Below, piece by piece: positions 36,049 through 49,600 of a stretch of 64,000 nt of DNA (within the stretch, counting starts at the first letter, position 1; each line of letters starts with the position of its first letter). The DNA comes from Owenia fusiformis (taxonomy: Eukaryota; Annelida; Polychaeta; Sabellida; Oweniidae), in contig CAIIXF020000006.1 in NCBI GenBank assembly GCA_903813345.2, positions 32,837,524 to 32,901,523 of the forward strand. The letters are read 5' to 3'. Under the pieces are notes generated by a model that worked only from the letters and a program-made list of their open reading frames with translations, was not told the DNA's origin and ran no database searches. Made by a program: the position numbers and the translations under genes.

Positions 36049-37060
36049 AAATCAAATATTCCATTCTATTTTCGGTGAATACATGTTCATCTTTCCCTCA
36101 GGTACACTCCCCTCCATAAGTTTGGCAACCTTTTTTCTCCATTGAACTACGTGTTAAAGCCTCTTTACGTTTGAATTTTTATTTACTTAACCGGCGATGA
36201 AATAACTTATAATATTGATGGAAACGTAACTTGACTTTATTTCCAATACCTACAAATTTTTCTCAATTTTTTCCTCAATTACAATAGGTCGAAAATTGAT
36301 GATAAATTTGATGAATTTTTGAAAATCGTCATTCCCATGTAATCCAATGAGAAATGGAGGGTTCGGGGCAAATCAGAAATCAGGATATCTTTTCAGTAAA
36401 AGATTCAGCAAAAAATATTTTCATATAGAAAATTGAATTGTCTTACTTTTTTGAACACTAAGTGTTTAGTTTATTTAATGAATATTAAAGTTACAGCGCT
36501 TCAAAGTCACTTTTGAAAAGAATTTTTCGCCTCCTGTGTTATTTCAATGGGAGAGGTTATTTGAAAAACAATTTTGACTTTAAAGCCCTATAACTTTGTT
36601 GAACCTGAAGAAACATATCAATTTTTTGTTAAATAAAGATAGCAAATTCAATTATCTGCCTAACTCGTATTTTTTGCAAGGACTAGAATGGATGGATATT
36701 CTGTCATATGTCTTGCGGCAAACCTACCATTTCCCATTGGTTAACATGGGAATGTCGATTTTCAAAAATTCATCAAATTCATCATCAATTTTCGACCTAC
36801 TGTAATTGAGGAAAAAAATTGAGAAAATTTGGAGGTATTGGAATTAAAGCCAAATTACGTTTTCATCAATAGTATAAGTATTTTCATCGCAGGTTAAGTA
36901 AATAAAAATTCAAAGGTAAAGAGGCTTTAACACGTAGTTCAATGGGGGAAAAAAGGTTGCCAAACTTATGGAGGGGAGTGTATATTTCCCGAAGCCCGAA
37001 GGGAAAGTTGAACATGTATATATTCACCTCAATAGAATGGAATATTTGGTATTTAGTTCC
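36049..37060. repeat. palindrome split by a MITE
   Basis: 36049-36100 (ATTCCATTCTATTTTCGGTG, ACATGTTCATCTTTCCCTC) pairs with 36997-37055 (GGGAAAGTTGAACATGTATA, CAATAGAATGGAATATTTG). The loop carries CCCGAAGCCCGAAGGG. The MITE at 36105-36980 sits in the loop. Confidence 0.8.
36105..36980. mobile_element. mariner-like MITE, copy 1
   Basis: TIRs CACTCCCCTCCATAAGTTTG onward, about 90 bp, with the inverse ending CTTATGGAGGGGAGTG. TA flanks both ends. The interior is an imperfect palindrome without a transposase. Copy 2 is at 45280. Confidence 0.85.
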
Positions 37061-37443
37061 AGAGTACTATAATGTATAGTTTTATGAAAACCTATGAACC
37101 TCCTTGCATTTGCAACCTATAATACAAATACATCGTGCATGGTCGTAACAATGCATTGGACAGGCCTGGCTCCCAAAAATACAGAGTTCAGACGAGAAAC
37201 AGTGAAAATGAAGCCCAAACAACGGGGAGAATGGGTCTTTTGCAAATGAGCATAGTCCAGAGTTTAACTGTTCCAGTAGTGGAAATGAGTATAGGTCCCC
37301 ATGATCTTTTTCAAGTTTTCTGGAATACGATTGTAAGTGGCCTTAAAACGGATATTTAGGTTTATAACAATAATTTTAATTTCGACAAGGGTTGAAACGC
37401 AGTTCATCATCTGGCCTAATTGTATTACATCGTATAGTATATT

Positions 37444-37449
37444 TTTATT
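37444..37449 (-). terminator. gene 1 poly(A) signal
   Basis: AATAAA on the minus strand about 35 nt past the TGA of gene 1. Confidence 0.7.
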
Positions 37450-37483
37450 TATATCAAGGTCACAACTAGCTATTACAATGAAA

Positions 37484-37623
37484 TCAATTGTTGGCAGCAA
37501 CAATGTTGTCATCAGCTAGGGCTCTAACCAAGTCTTGGCTATAGGAGAAATGACACATCACCAGTTCATCGACTATTCCCTGCCCACACAGCTTGAGTGG
37601 ACAGTCGCTGGGATCATAGTTGC
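37484..37623 (-). CDS. gene 1 exon 12 (LamG end, stop)
   Basis: Acceptor TTTGTTTCTAG. Encodes NYDPSDCPLKLCGQG, IVDELVMCHFSYSQDLVRA and ends ADDNIVAANN with TGA at 37484-37486. 140 nt. Confidence 0.92.
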
Positions 37624-40600
37624 CTAGAAACAAATCCAATGTAATACTAGGTTAAAACATTAGTATTGAGAGATTATGATAAAAAGGACGCCCAAGCAAT
37701 CATTACTCTATAGTTGTGTGATACAAATTCATTTAGTGTACTGATCAAATCAGTACACTAAATGAAAATAAAAATTAAAATGTCAAAATAAAAACGGTAT
37801 TTTGTAAACAGTGAAAAACATCATATTTTAGCAAAGGTCCATGTGCACTATGGCAAGTGATTTTAGACAGTCATCTTTCACCATGAGTATTTTCTGGGTC
37901 TAAATACAGTGGTTTTTATTACAACAATATGTTTTCTTTAAATTGAAGTTCCCATGATACTAAAATATCAATCCAACTTTCTGTAAAAATTATGGATTAG
38001 GACCCCACCTTGTCACCTTTTAAAAAAGATAAGGCTTATTTTCTAAAAAAAAAAGAGGATCTTGTTTTTCTCAATTTAAATGTATCAAAAGTTTCTTCTA
38101 CCCTATATTAATAACTTCTGAAAAGGGGATGGGTATTAAAATGCGATAAAGTAAATAAAAAAACCACATTTCCGATGTTATTTTCCCATAGGGAAAACTC
38201 ATGCTATCCATTGTTTTCAGCATGATTTTGGTCATCGAAGATTGATATCTTCAAAACTAGACTTTCAATACCATTCTACTTTTAAAGATGTTTTAGACCC
38301 CTTGTTGAATAATGTTTTATGCAATAAAAATCAGAAAAAGAAGATCCTCTTTTGAGCAAATAAGTTCAACATTTTCCAAAAATTGTTGACGACTTGGGGT
38401 CCCTATTCATAATTTTTCGAATTGTTCGATTGATATTTTTATCATCATAGGGACTCCACTTGAAAGAAAACATATTGTTTTAATGAACACCACTGTATTA
38501 TATTTATGACCAGAAAGTACTCATGGTAAAAGATATGACCGTCTAAAATCACTTGCCATACTGCACATGGACCTTTTCACTAAACCATTGAATTCAGTTT
38601 TTAAACTCAAGATATTTTCCACGAACAAGTTTGAAACGAATATCTCAAAGATGTGTCCCGTGTTATGCATTCGTCCAATTGTTTGTCAGTAAGTTTGATA
38701 TGATAATTAGATCGACGTGTAACTTTATTCCGTTAATACCTTACGTTTAATAACAGGTATCAAAGCATAATCTAATCTCACATGCAGGCCTCGAAATTAG
38801 CGTTGCGAAGGTAGCGATTCGCTACCTGTTTTCCCAGAACACTACTTGTCATTTTCTCCAATTAGCTAACTTCGCTAGTTCCAGACAGCCGAAGATTCGG
38901 TTAAAAAGATCGAACTTCGAGAAATGAAGTGAGCGATAATAGAGTACTCACACTAAAACGTATAAAAAATGACACATGTTGTAATTCGATGCATCCTCCC
39001 GATAAATATGTATCAGTGGGTCCTTTTCACACAATTCTAAACTAATATTATCTCAAAATAGGCTGAAATGAATGAAAGAAATGTTCAAATTTAGAGTCGT
39101 TTCCGCATTCAACCAAGTAGTCTTTCGCGCAGCTTTTTTGCGCATGTCAACATGACCGTCAAGGTCATGAACTTTAGTTTGATGTTTCCTCTTTCTTTCT
39201 AACATTTCTCATTATTCTTACGACTTTTACATGAAAATGAAGATCTATTATTAAACAAATATCTTTCAGTATAATATTAGATCGATATCGAACGGTCTCT
39301 AGCGGAATTAATAAAGATAATCGGGGAGAATATATCATTCCATTCGCGGGGCTCCACTAGGGAATTTTGCAATATTGTTTACTAATTTTATTTGTTTATT
39401 GATTCTTGGTTCATTTAGCGATCTTTACCGTAAACTCTTCAATAACAATCCATTCCATTATTATACTCCATTCTGGTGTTGCAAATTAGTCATATTTGGC
39501 GAGAAAACCTTGCCATACATGAAATTCCCGGGGATTTTTATTTCTTCCATATATCTGATAGAGTGCAGTGTTCTCCCCAGGATTTTATCTGAAGTGGGTG
39601 CAATATTCTTATTTCACAATTTAGACAAAATTTGGAAAATATGCCTATTTTTCATGTTTTTCTCATTTTCAAGTGGGTGCAAATTGATTCTCAGGTGGGT
39701 GCATGCCTATTACCAAAATCTCAAGTGGGTGCAGTGCAATTGCTGCTGGGGAGATCACTACAGTGTAATATCTTATTATTGCGCTGGTAAGTCATAAGAA
39801 TAAAGATCGAAATCTTCACTACTTGGTTCTCTCAAATAGCTACCTGGAAAATTCACTAAGTAGTGAAACAACTACCTGATAAAAAAGTTAAGCGCGAGGC
39901 CTGACATGGTACCAAAACAAAAAGGTAATACTAGATCACATGCCCCCATAATCTATATACCTAAATAAAGCTCATTCAATTCTGGACTTAAGTGTCAATC
40001 TTAGCATGCCTGATCTTTAGGACATAATTTGTGAACTTGTATTTGGTAGTCACTTATCCCCTCAATTCGCATGTTTATTCCTACTATTTCTGATGGATTT
40101 AAAGAGAGGAGTCGCGTAGAATGCTATATAATCCATTGTATCATCTAGCGCTCTCTGGTAATTTCTTTGACATATTTAATACTTTTGCATATCAAATATC
40201 ATTAAGATATATCCCCAGCATCCATCAAAGTTAGAAGTTGTACATGACTATAGATATTAATAGTGTATTGAGGCATGGTTATAATAACTTTTTGCAGGAC
40301 ACATGGCAAATTTCGGGAAAACGTAGCAAGTTAGTTGTAAGAACTGTAGAGCTCAATCAAAGTTGTTCCAACAAGTCCAGAATTGAAAAAGCTTTCATAT
40401 GATGTATAACGTTATGCGGATCTGCTATTTAGGATTGGTGATTGATGGGGGGACGGTCATTATGAAACACCCTGTATATTTCCTTTTACGAGAAGATTTT
40501 GAACCTTTTGAGTTAAAAGTTAAAATTCGGTCAACATTATTTATTATAACTTTGCATATTTTGGGTAGTATAGTTTGCAGTTTGACTAACAGATGTAATC

Positions 40601-43600
40601 AATTTCACAACTGAGATTAAGTTCACATAAATTACAAATAGAACTGGGTAGACATGTAAAACCACGGCCAAAACCTGAATATGAAAGATTATGTAACTTT
40701 TGTGGGAAAATAGAAAATGAGGTTCATTTCATGATTAAATGCCATTTACATAGAGAAAATAGACAAATATTGTTTGACAACATCACTAGCAAAATTAATG
40801 TTGATCAACATGATCCTGAAAATACATTCATTATGTTAATATCTTCAAAAGATAAATATGTGCAAAAGCAAGTTGGAAGTTTTATTACAAAATCATTCAA
40901 AAACTTAAACTTGCCTGGATGCATCACACCTAAAGTATATTATAACATATGTAAATAACAAGTTTTTTGTATAAATTGTATATATTAGTGTAGTGTAGTG
41001 TAGTGTAGTTTTGTGAAATTTCATTTTGTAATGACTAATATGTCAGGTCATGACATCTAAAGAGTCAATAAAAGATATATATATATGTAGGGCATTTTGA
41101 ATTTTGATGGTTCTCTTTGAAGCAATACCTCAAAACGAACATGGCTAAAACTCCCAAAACTATAATAGGTCACAACTTTATAGCAAAACGAAACTAACTG
41201 AAATATACAAATGTTAGGTATCTTATACTAACATGAATGTATTTTCCATATTATATTGCAATGTGTTCTTAATTTGTTATAGGTAAAACCGTTTTATAAC
41301 TATTGACTCACAAAAAAATATTTTGAATGTAGCTTCTAATAGTGCAGCAAACTAGTCATAGACTACTCTCTTCCAAGCCTTAGTGATTCAATCTAAGAAA
41401 GGTATATATTACGGTTACCTCTCGCAGGTTGTGTGTCAACTAAAGCCCCTTCGACATACAACTTCATTTCCTGCTCATCCTTCACAATGGCAACATGAAT
41501 ATCAGTGTCAAGGGCCGCCTAGTAGAAACATAATAAAAACAGAATTTAGAGAAATAGAGCCCAGTGTGGTTTTATGATTGAACGTAGTCCATATGATGGA
41601 TATGCATATGAGGCAACATTCACAATTATCGTTTGGGTCCAGTCGCACATTTCAACAGTATCACGCTTATTTTGAGAACCATCATGCGTTTATTGTGCAT
41701 CCCGATTCAATGGCTATCTTGAAAATGTCTTCTTAAGCAGAGTTCATTTGTCTCTGGGCATCAGCATATAAAATTTGACCCGAATGCATCAACAAGTATT
41801 TGAGATTACGTTATTTAAAGAAAAATAGTGGCCATTTTGCAATTCAGCTGACATGTTGAACATTCCTTCTCAAACAGAGCTCCTATGTCCCTAGGCATCA
41901 GCATACAAATATTGAACCGAATCCGTCCACTGGTATTTCGGTTATCAAAGATTACATTATTAACGAAAAATGGTGGCCATTTTCAATTAAGCGGCCATAT
42001 TGAGAAGTCCTTTTCGAGTAGAGGTTCTACAACCCATAAGGCATAAGTCTATCAAATTTTGTTAGAAATTTAGATATAGACCCCAAGATACGTAAATTAA
42101 ACTAAATTGGAACTAATGACTTATGTATTTGATAAAAACATAGTCCTCCTTTTACATGAGAATTCTATAGATACCAATGACTACGAAAAACTTCATACTA
42201 GATTTTGTAAAGCAATATTAAATGTCCATAAGTCGTGAAATGACTTAAGTGCCAGAGCTGAGCTAGGACGATTTACCATATCCTTTAAAATATGGGAGGG
42301 TTGTATAAAATATTGGAAAAGACTGGCTAATGGAACCAATAATTCTTTATTAAATACTGCTTTTTAGATGCAAAACTTCACAATAATCATTGGTATGAGA
42401 GTATTAAGAGAATGATCTATACAACTTGATTTTCGGATATCTTTAATAACCCTTCAGATTACAACAGTTGTCACTCACAATTTAAGATGAGACTTCAAGA
42501 TCGATATTTACAAAACGTTAATGAAAAATCAGTCTCCTCAGTGAGCTTACAGTTGATATGAAAAAAAACAAAAGAAAATTACAATCTTTTACCACATTAT
42601 CTAACTTCTAGTACCAACCAGTTAAAGACATACAATATCAAAAGAGTGGTATCGATATGGAGAACTGAATTCAACAATGTTTTTCTCTTAAACCAATCAT
42701 TGAAAACATTGTAAAAAAACACGGTATTTTATGTAATGTTGACTGATTGACAACAATTTAATTCGAAAATTATTTAGAAATATTTTATATAACTGTTTTT
42801 GTTAACATTTTTTGGTTTTTTTAGTGATTTTGTTTTTGCTCCTTTCTACCAATTCTTGAGAATGAAATAAAATGTCTTTCCGAACCTTGTTGGAACAAAA
42901 TAGCATATACAACATGTTTTAAGACCTCTCAATATTATAGTTATACAAAGGAATTTTTGGTTGATTTTAAAAAGGTATTCAAAAAATTAAAACAAAATCC
43001 CCCGAAAATAGATAAAAATCAAGATAAACCTTTTATTTCATTAACAAGATATTTTTTAAAATCAACCAAAATTTCCTTTGTACAATTACAATATTGAGAG
43101 ACCTAAACATGTTGTGTTTATGTCGTTTTGTTCCAATGAGGTTCGGAAAGATGTTTCAGTTCACTCTGGAAACATGATACAAAGAACAAAACAAGTGTTT
43201 GATGTGTTTTCTAAAACAATATAGATGAAAGTATATATTTTTTTCAAATTATATTGTTACCATTCAAAAGATGACCATTGAATTGACAATGTGTAAAATA
43301 TTCAGAATTTGTTGATGACTGGTTTAAGAGAAATTCAAAAAGTTCGCCATATCGCGATCGATACCCACTCTTTTCGTTGAAATACATCCGAATTGAAGGG
43401 TAGCCTTTAACAAGAAATTTGGAGGCAATTCTAAATGTTCATTTTGTACAGCCTTACCTGGTTGAGGAAGACTTATCACATTTTATTTTAAATTGTGCTT
43501 CCTTTACAAAAGAAAGAACAGAAATGCTCAAATATATTAATTCTAATATACCGTACTTCACCAACCTAAGTGATGACCTTAAAGTTCAAAAATTATTTAA

Positions 43601-46600
43601 CAATGACTGTCTTTATAGATATATAAAGTCAGCGTATTACCGGAGGAACTTATTATTAACAATTTGAAATGTCTACACTTATTTTTACATTATATATATT
43701 TTTCCTAGTATTATTGATAATGTACATTCAGCTGCACTATATGCATACACATGTTAGCTTGTACTTGGGAAGACATATTTTGCTGGGCCAATAAACTTAA
43801 ACCTTCGCGCCTGTTTGAAGCCCAATAACGTTAGAAGTTAAAGCTATTGAAAACGGCGACAGGGTATCACACTCTAAAACGTACCATGTTAATATGCTAA
43901 CAGTGACGCTGACTGCAGCAAGTCGTGAATCGGAAAAACAATGGTGGATCAAGGGCGTTACAATACCCGGGAATTTATCGGTTCGTCCAGTACTTGTTTG
44001 TGATAGCGCCCTCTGTAGGTCACTGTGCTTATAGCCTACAGTAATACGGGGTAGGATATCGGGAATTCGGTCAGTTTCTATCCGTCGATTTCGCTATGAA
44101 TTGAAGCAAGTGTGACAACTTTATCCACTTAAACAATTTGATAATTGATTAAATCTTTAAACAAAATCGATAAACACGTTATACACTTCCTATCTCCTTA
44201 GAAATTAGCATGTATTTATGGATTGTGTTTTCGAACAAGGCTCGACCCACCCCAATAGGGAAATCCTTATGCTAATTAGTATGACGTCATATTTTCCTGG
44301 GGAATCCTAGATTTCAAGGCCTCAGTCTGTTATTGTGTCAAATGTAAACGCTCTTGGGACGCTCTTTTGCAGACAGAAAATTGACAGATTAGCTTTTAAC
44401 TTTCAGCTTTGATGTTTAAATATTCTGTATTTCTACCGGACTTCTTGCTGAATATCATATAATGTTATAACTTGATTTGGATCATTGCCTGATTGATCAT
44501 TCTGAAATTTTGATTGTGATTCATGATTGATTGGCAAGAAAAATAATTCCTATTGTTTTCCAGCGAAGTCAAAATGTTACAGCATGAGTTATAATGTCGA
44601 GTTTGCATCATGTTAAATTCTGCTAGTGATTAGAAGTCCATGCACAAGCATACACATAAGAGACAAACACACCCAGGCTCCAGGCCGTGGATGGAAATAT
44701 AAAACTATTTAAGGCACAAACTGGTATTAATAGACCGATATGTAGTGTCTGTCATGTATTGAAGGTAAACCAATCTGTATTATTAATGTTTCTTCTATCA
44801 ATACATGGGTTGTGCAATAGAAAAGCAATGGCACAATCAAAAATGTGCATATCAATCGTGAATATCTCTCGGTTCAAAGCTTATTTCCAACAGAATCGTG
44901 TCAAAATATGTGTCTGAGTAACAGTTATACATTATAAGATCGCAAACTCTTACCAATTATCAGCCGAATGGCTCATTTTCAACGAAATGTCCTTAAGACA
45001 ACAGCCCTGGGTCGCGCCTGAGACCAAAAACTACTTCAAATAGCCCTCCCCTAATTATATTGGATAATCACATTTATGCGTGCGCGCGCAGCTCATCCAA
45101 TGAACGAAACGCCACTTCCCGCTGAAATCACCGGGTATTGATCTTTCCCTTGGGTGGATCGGAGGTATGGCCAAACTGCCCTAATACGTCACTTCCGCCG
45201 AATAGAAAAAAGTAGTTTTAAAAAATGAATGTAGTCCAAGCACAATTGTGATCATGACGAGTCAGTAAGCTAGTACGTACACTCCCCTCCATAAGTCTGG
45301 CAACCTTAGCTCCCCCATTGAACTATGTGTTAACGCCTCTTTACGTTTGAATTTTTATTTACTTAACCTGCGATGAAAATACTTTAAATATTAATAGAAA
45401 TGTAACTTGACTTTATTTCCAATACCTCAAATTTTCTAAAAAAATTTCCTCAATTACAATAGGTCGAAAAGTGATGATAAATGAATCTTTGAAAATTGAC
45501 ATTCCCATGTTAACCAATGGGAAATGGTAGGTTTTTCCACAAGTCATTTGACAGAATATCTAACCATCCGAGTCATTGCCAAAAATACAAGTTAGGTAGG
45601 CAATTAATTTTGCTAACTTTATTTAACAAAAGATTGATACGTTTCTTCAGGTTCTACAAAGATATGGGTCTTTAAAGTCAAAATTGTTTTTCAAAGACCT
45701 CTACCATTGAAATAAGACAGTAGGCGAAAAATGATTTTCAAAAATGACTTTGAAGCCTTGTAACTTTAATATTCACCAAGTAAACTAAACACTGGTGTAC
45801 AAAAAAGTTAGACAATTCAATTTTCTATAAAGAAATATGTTTTGCTGAATCTTTTACTGAATAGATATCCTGATTTCTGATTTGCCCAAAACCCACCATT
45901 TCCCATTGGTTTACATGGGAATGACGATTTTCAAAACTTCATCAAATTTATCATCTTTCCACCTATTGTACTTGAGGGGGAAAAATGGGAAAATTTGGAG
46001 GTATTGGAAATAAAGTCAAGTTACGTTTCCATTAATGTTATAAGTAATTATATCGCAGGGTAAGTAAATAAAACGTAGTTCAATGGGGGAGCAAAGGTAC
46101 ATTTGTCATCTTTTTGCAAAGATAACATGCCATTTCTTCTGGAAATGCGTTTATTTGGGTTATCTGGAGGAGAATTTTGAGTCAAGTGGCCTATTAATTT
46201 TGGCTTCACTTTTGTGAAATTCAATTTCTGTCGGCAGAGAGAGAAGGGGTAGTGTCACAATTGTAGATGTTTGACCCCTATTGAGTTTAGTGACAAAATG
46301 TAGCTTAGACATTGTCTTTGAACCTCAGATAGGCCAATTGGGGCCACATATATCCATAACTCAAGATAAGAAATCAGGTGTTTGCACATTTGCCCATTGG
46401 CTAGTATGGTGACCTGAATTAGGGGTGTTTGCCTATACCGTCTGCAGTTGATCCTCATGCGTAACTTCCGTCATGACACGTCACATTTGATTCTATGGAT
46501 CTCCTTTTTCAAAATATGTGTTTTGATTTATATTTTGATTTACATTAATCCTTTTGATCCAAAAAATAAGTTTAAAGCAGTTAGCATTTCCCCGATTAAG

Positions 46601-49600
46601 AACTCGCAATCTGATTGGCTGTCGCAACACTGCGACAGAAATCATGTATAAGCCATTGCGCATAATTAGATCAAGGGCGTTACAATACCCGGGAATTTAT
46701 CGGTTCGTGCAGTACTTGTTTGTGATAGCGCCATCTGCAGGTCACTGTGGTTATAGCCTACATAATACGGGGTAGGATATCGGGAATTCGGTGCAGTTTC
46801 TATCCGTCGATTACGCTATGAATTGAAGCAAGTGTGACCACTTTATCCACTTATACAATTTGATAATTGATTAAATCGTTAAACAAAATCGATAAACACG
46901 TCATACACTTCCTATCTCCTTAGAAATTAGCATGTATTTATCGGATTGTGTTTTCGGACGATGCTCGACCCAGACAACTAGGGAAATCCTTATGCTAATT
47001 AGTATGACGTCATATTTTCCTGGGGAATCCTAGATTTCAAAGCCTCGGTCTTTTATTGTGTCAAATGTAAACGTTCTTTTGCAGACATAAAATTGACAGA
47101 TTAGCTTTTAACTTTCAGCTTTGATGTTTAAATATTCTATATTTCTACCGGACTTCTTGCTGAATATCATATAATGTTATAACTTGATTTGGATTTTGGA
47201 CGATTGCCTGATCATTGATCCTTTCTGAAATTTTGATTGTGATTCATGATTGATCGGCAAGAAAAATAATTCCTATTGTTTTCCAGCGAAGTCTAATTTA
47301 ATGTTACAGCATACATTATAATAAGTGGGAAGTAGAATAAAGGATGGGCGGGGCCAGGGGATTGGTGGCCCTACCAGCCCCACCAATTCACACGCATACA
47401 CGTAATGAGACAAACACACCCAGGCTCCAGAGGCCGTGATGAAAATATAAAACTATTTAGGGCACAAAATGGTATTTAATAGACCGATATGTAGTGAATC
47501 CGCCATGTATTGAAGGTAAAACAATCTGCATTATTGTTACTTCTATCAATACATGGATTGTGCAATGGAAAAGCTATGACACAATCAAAAATGTGCATAT
47601 CAATCGTGAATATCTCTCGGTTCAAAGCTTAATTCCAACAGAATCGTGTCAAAATATGTGTCTGAATAACAGTTATACATTATAAGATCACAAATCCTAC
47701 AAATTATCAGCCGAATGGCTAATTTTCAACGAAATGTCCTTAAGACAACAGCCCTGGGTCGCGCCTATGACGAAAATAAGCTTGAATATCCCTCCCCTAA
47801 ATAATATTGATAATCACATTTATGCGTGCGCGCGCAGCTCATCCACTGAACGAAACGCCACTTCCCGCTGAAATCACCGGGTATTGATCTTTCCCTTGAT
47901 TAGATCACTTGATTCAGTTTAATCGGGCGCTTCCAAATTGGTTATAGCAGGGGGAAGAAGGGGGTTCGGATTCTGGATACCTGCTTAGGAGGATGATATT
48001 GGGTAATTGTGATTTTTTATAAGTTTGTTGAGATTTGCAAAAAAATAAATTGATTTTTTCATATTTGAATAAAACATCCAGTTAAAGCTTCGTAACATAA
48101 TACAGCACTATATGCACTACTTACTAAACCATTGAGAGATATAGTTTCACCTCCAACTTCGATGTCAACAATAAGATTTCCCTGTGTGATTGCAACATTT
48201 AAAGTAGATGGATTTTCATCATCTCCATTTGAGAAAATGTTTCCCTCGGCATTCACCCTAGATATGGAAAAAACAATCAAGAAAACAATCAAGTTACATT
48301 TATTCATGGCTGTCGTGGTAACATTTACATACAAATATAGAAACGATAAAAATCCTCATAAAACAACAATAGTTATTATCTGTATTATGCTTCTCAGTTG
48401 TATCCTTTGGATGCCTATGAATCATACACCTATGATAGGGATAAACTGAAAGTCACGAATCTCAGGAGACTGCTGTTACAAGCATATCGACATCTGAGAT
48501 GCCAATCGCAAGTACATGGTATCTTAAAGAGGCTTGTGTCAGCATTCTGAAATTGGTACATATGTGGCGAAGTTGAGTCTCTCTATCCTTTACAAAACAT
48601 GAAAACAAATATTTGTTTTCATGTTTACTATATTAATATAGTTTACAATATTAACTTATTAAAGTAAAGCTGAAGTCCAAAAATATCATTTCAATCGGCA
48701 ACTTACAGTTTTTGGTTTGTCCCGAGTTCACGCAACGAGGTTCTGAGGTTTCAATGCCAAAAATGCCTCTTTTATTTCTTAATCTTGAAGTGGGCAGAGC
48801 CAAAATAAGAGGTCTTATCCAATAAAATATCTAGAAATCCAATTTACAAAAGTTGGCAGAAAATTAAATGTTTAATTTTGTAAAAAGTCAATACGAAATT
48901 GTGATGATTTTCTGCCCACAGAGCTAGAATATTTACCGAAAGTTTGAGAATTTGGCAGATTTGGTGAGAAAGGAATGTCTAGACAAAACCTTTTAGCCTC
49001 ATCTCATGAACTCTGGATTTATAATCTAATTACCCAGTTTAATTCATTATCTAATTTATGTCCACAACACATATTTATAGGTAAATTTTCACCCTAAAAA
49101 TTATACAATTATTCGTACAATGTGATGTAGATAATAAAGGTATGAAAATTTGCAAAGGATATACAGCAGTATTGATGTTTTGTACTCCAGGTCTTTAAAT
49201 TTAATTGGTTTTTACTTTGTTTACCCGAAATTTGCAGTCTTCAAGATGATTCCAAAAATTATCGAAACTTATTAACATCCTCACTAAACATTAAAAAATT
49301 TCACATCAGTTGACTTCATATATCATTGTCTGTCACTCATTTCTCAAGAATAATTCATTCATTTGATTGGTTCAAGAAATATTTCATGCCTAAAAACTGC
49401 TCTAATATGACGATAAAACATAGGAAATTAAACTGTTGATATTGCGAAATATCACATTGAGTTCAAAGATCACTAAAACAACTGTTATAATACAAATATA
49501 AACTAATCAAAATAACGCAATAATTATAAACATGAGTAACTGAAAAAGATCATAATGACATCAACTGATATGAAGTGAAATAAGTAGACAGACCAACGAG

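Noticed and set aside
39375-39797. 140-codon ORF inside the CAGGCCTCG element
   Set aside because: The protein is hydrophobic and aromatic from T-rich DNA, includes GTGGGTGCA repeats and resembles no transposase.
41690-42012. Coding gene in the TGGCCATTTT repeats
   Set aside because: Frames are short and the repeat is of a non-coding type.
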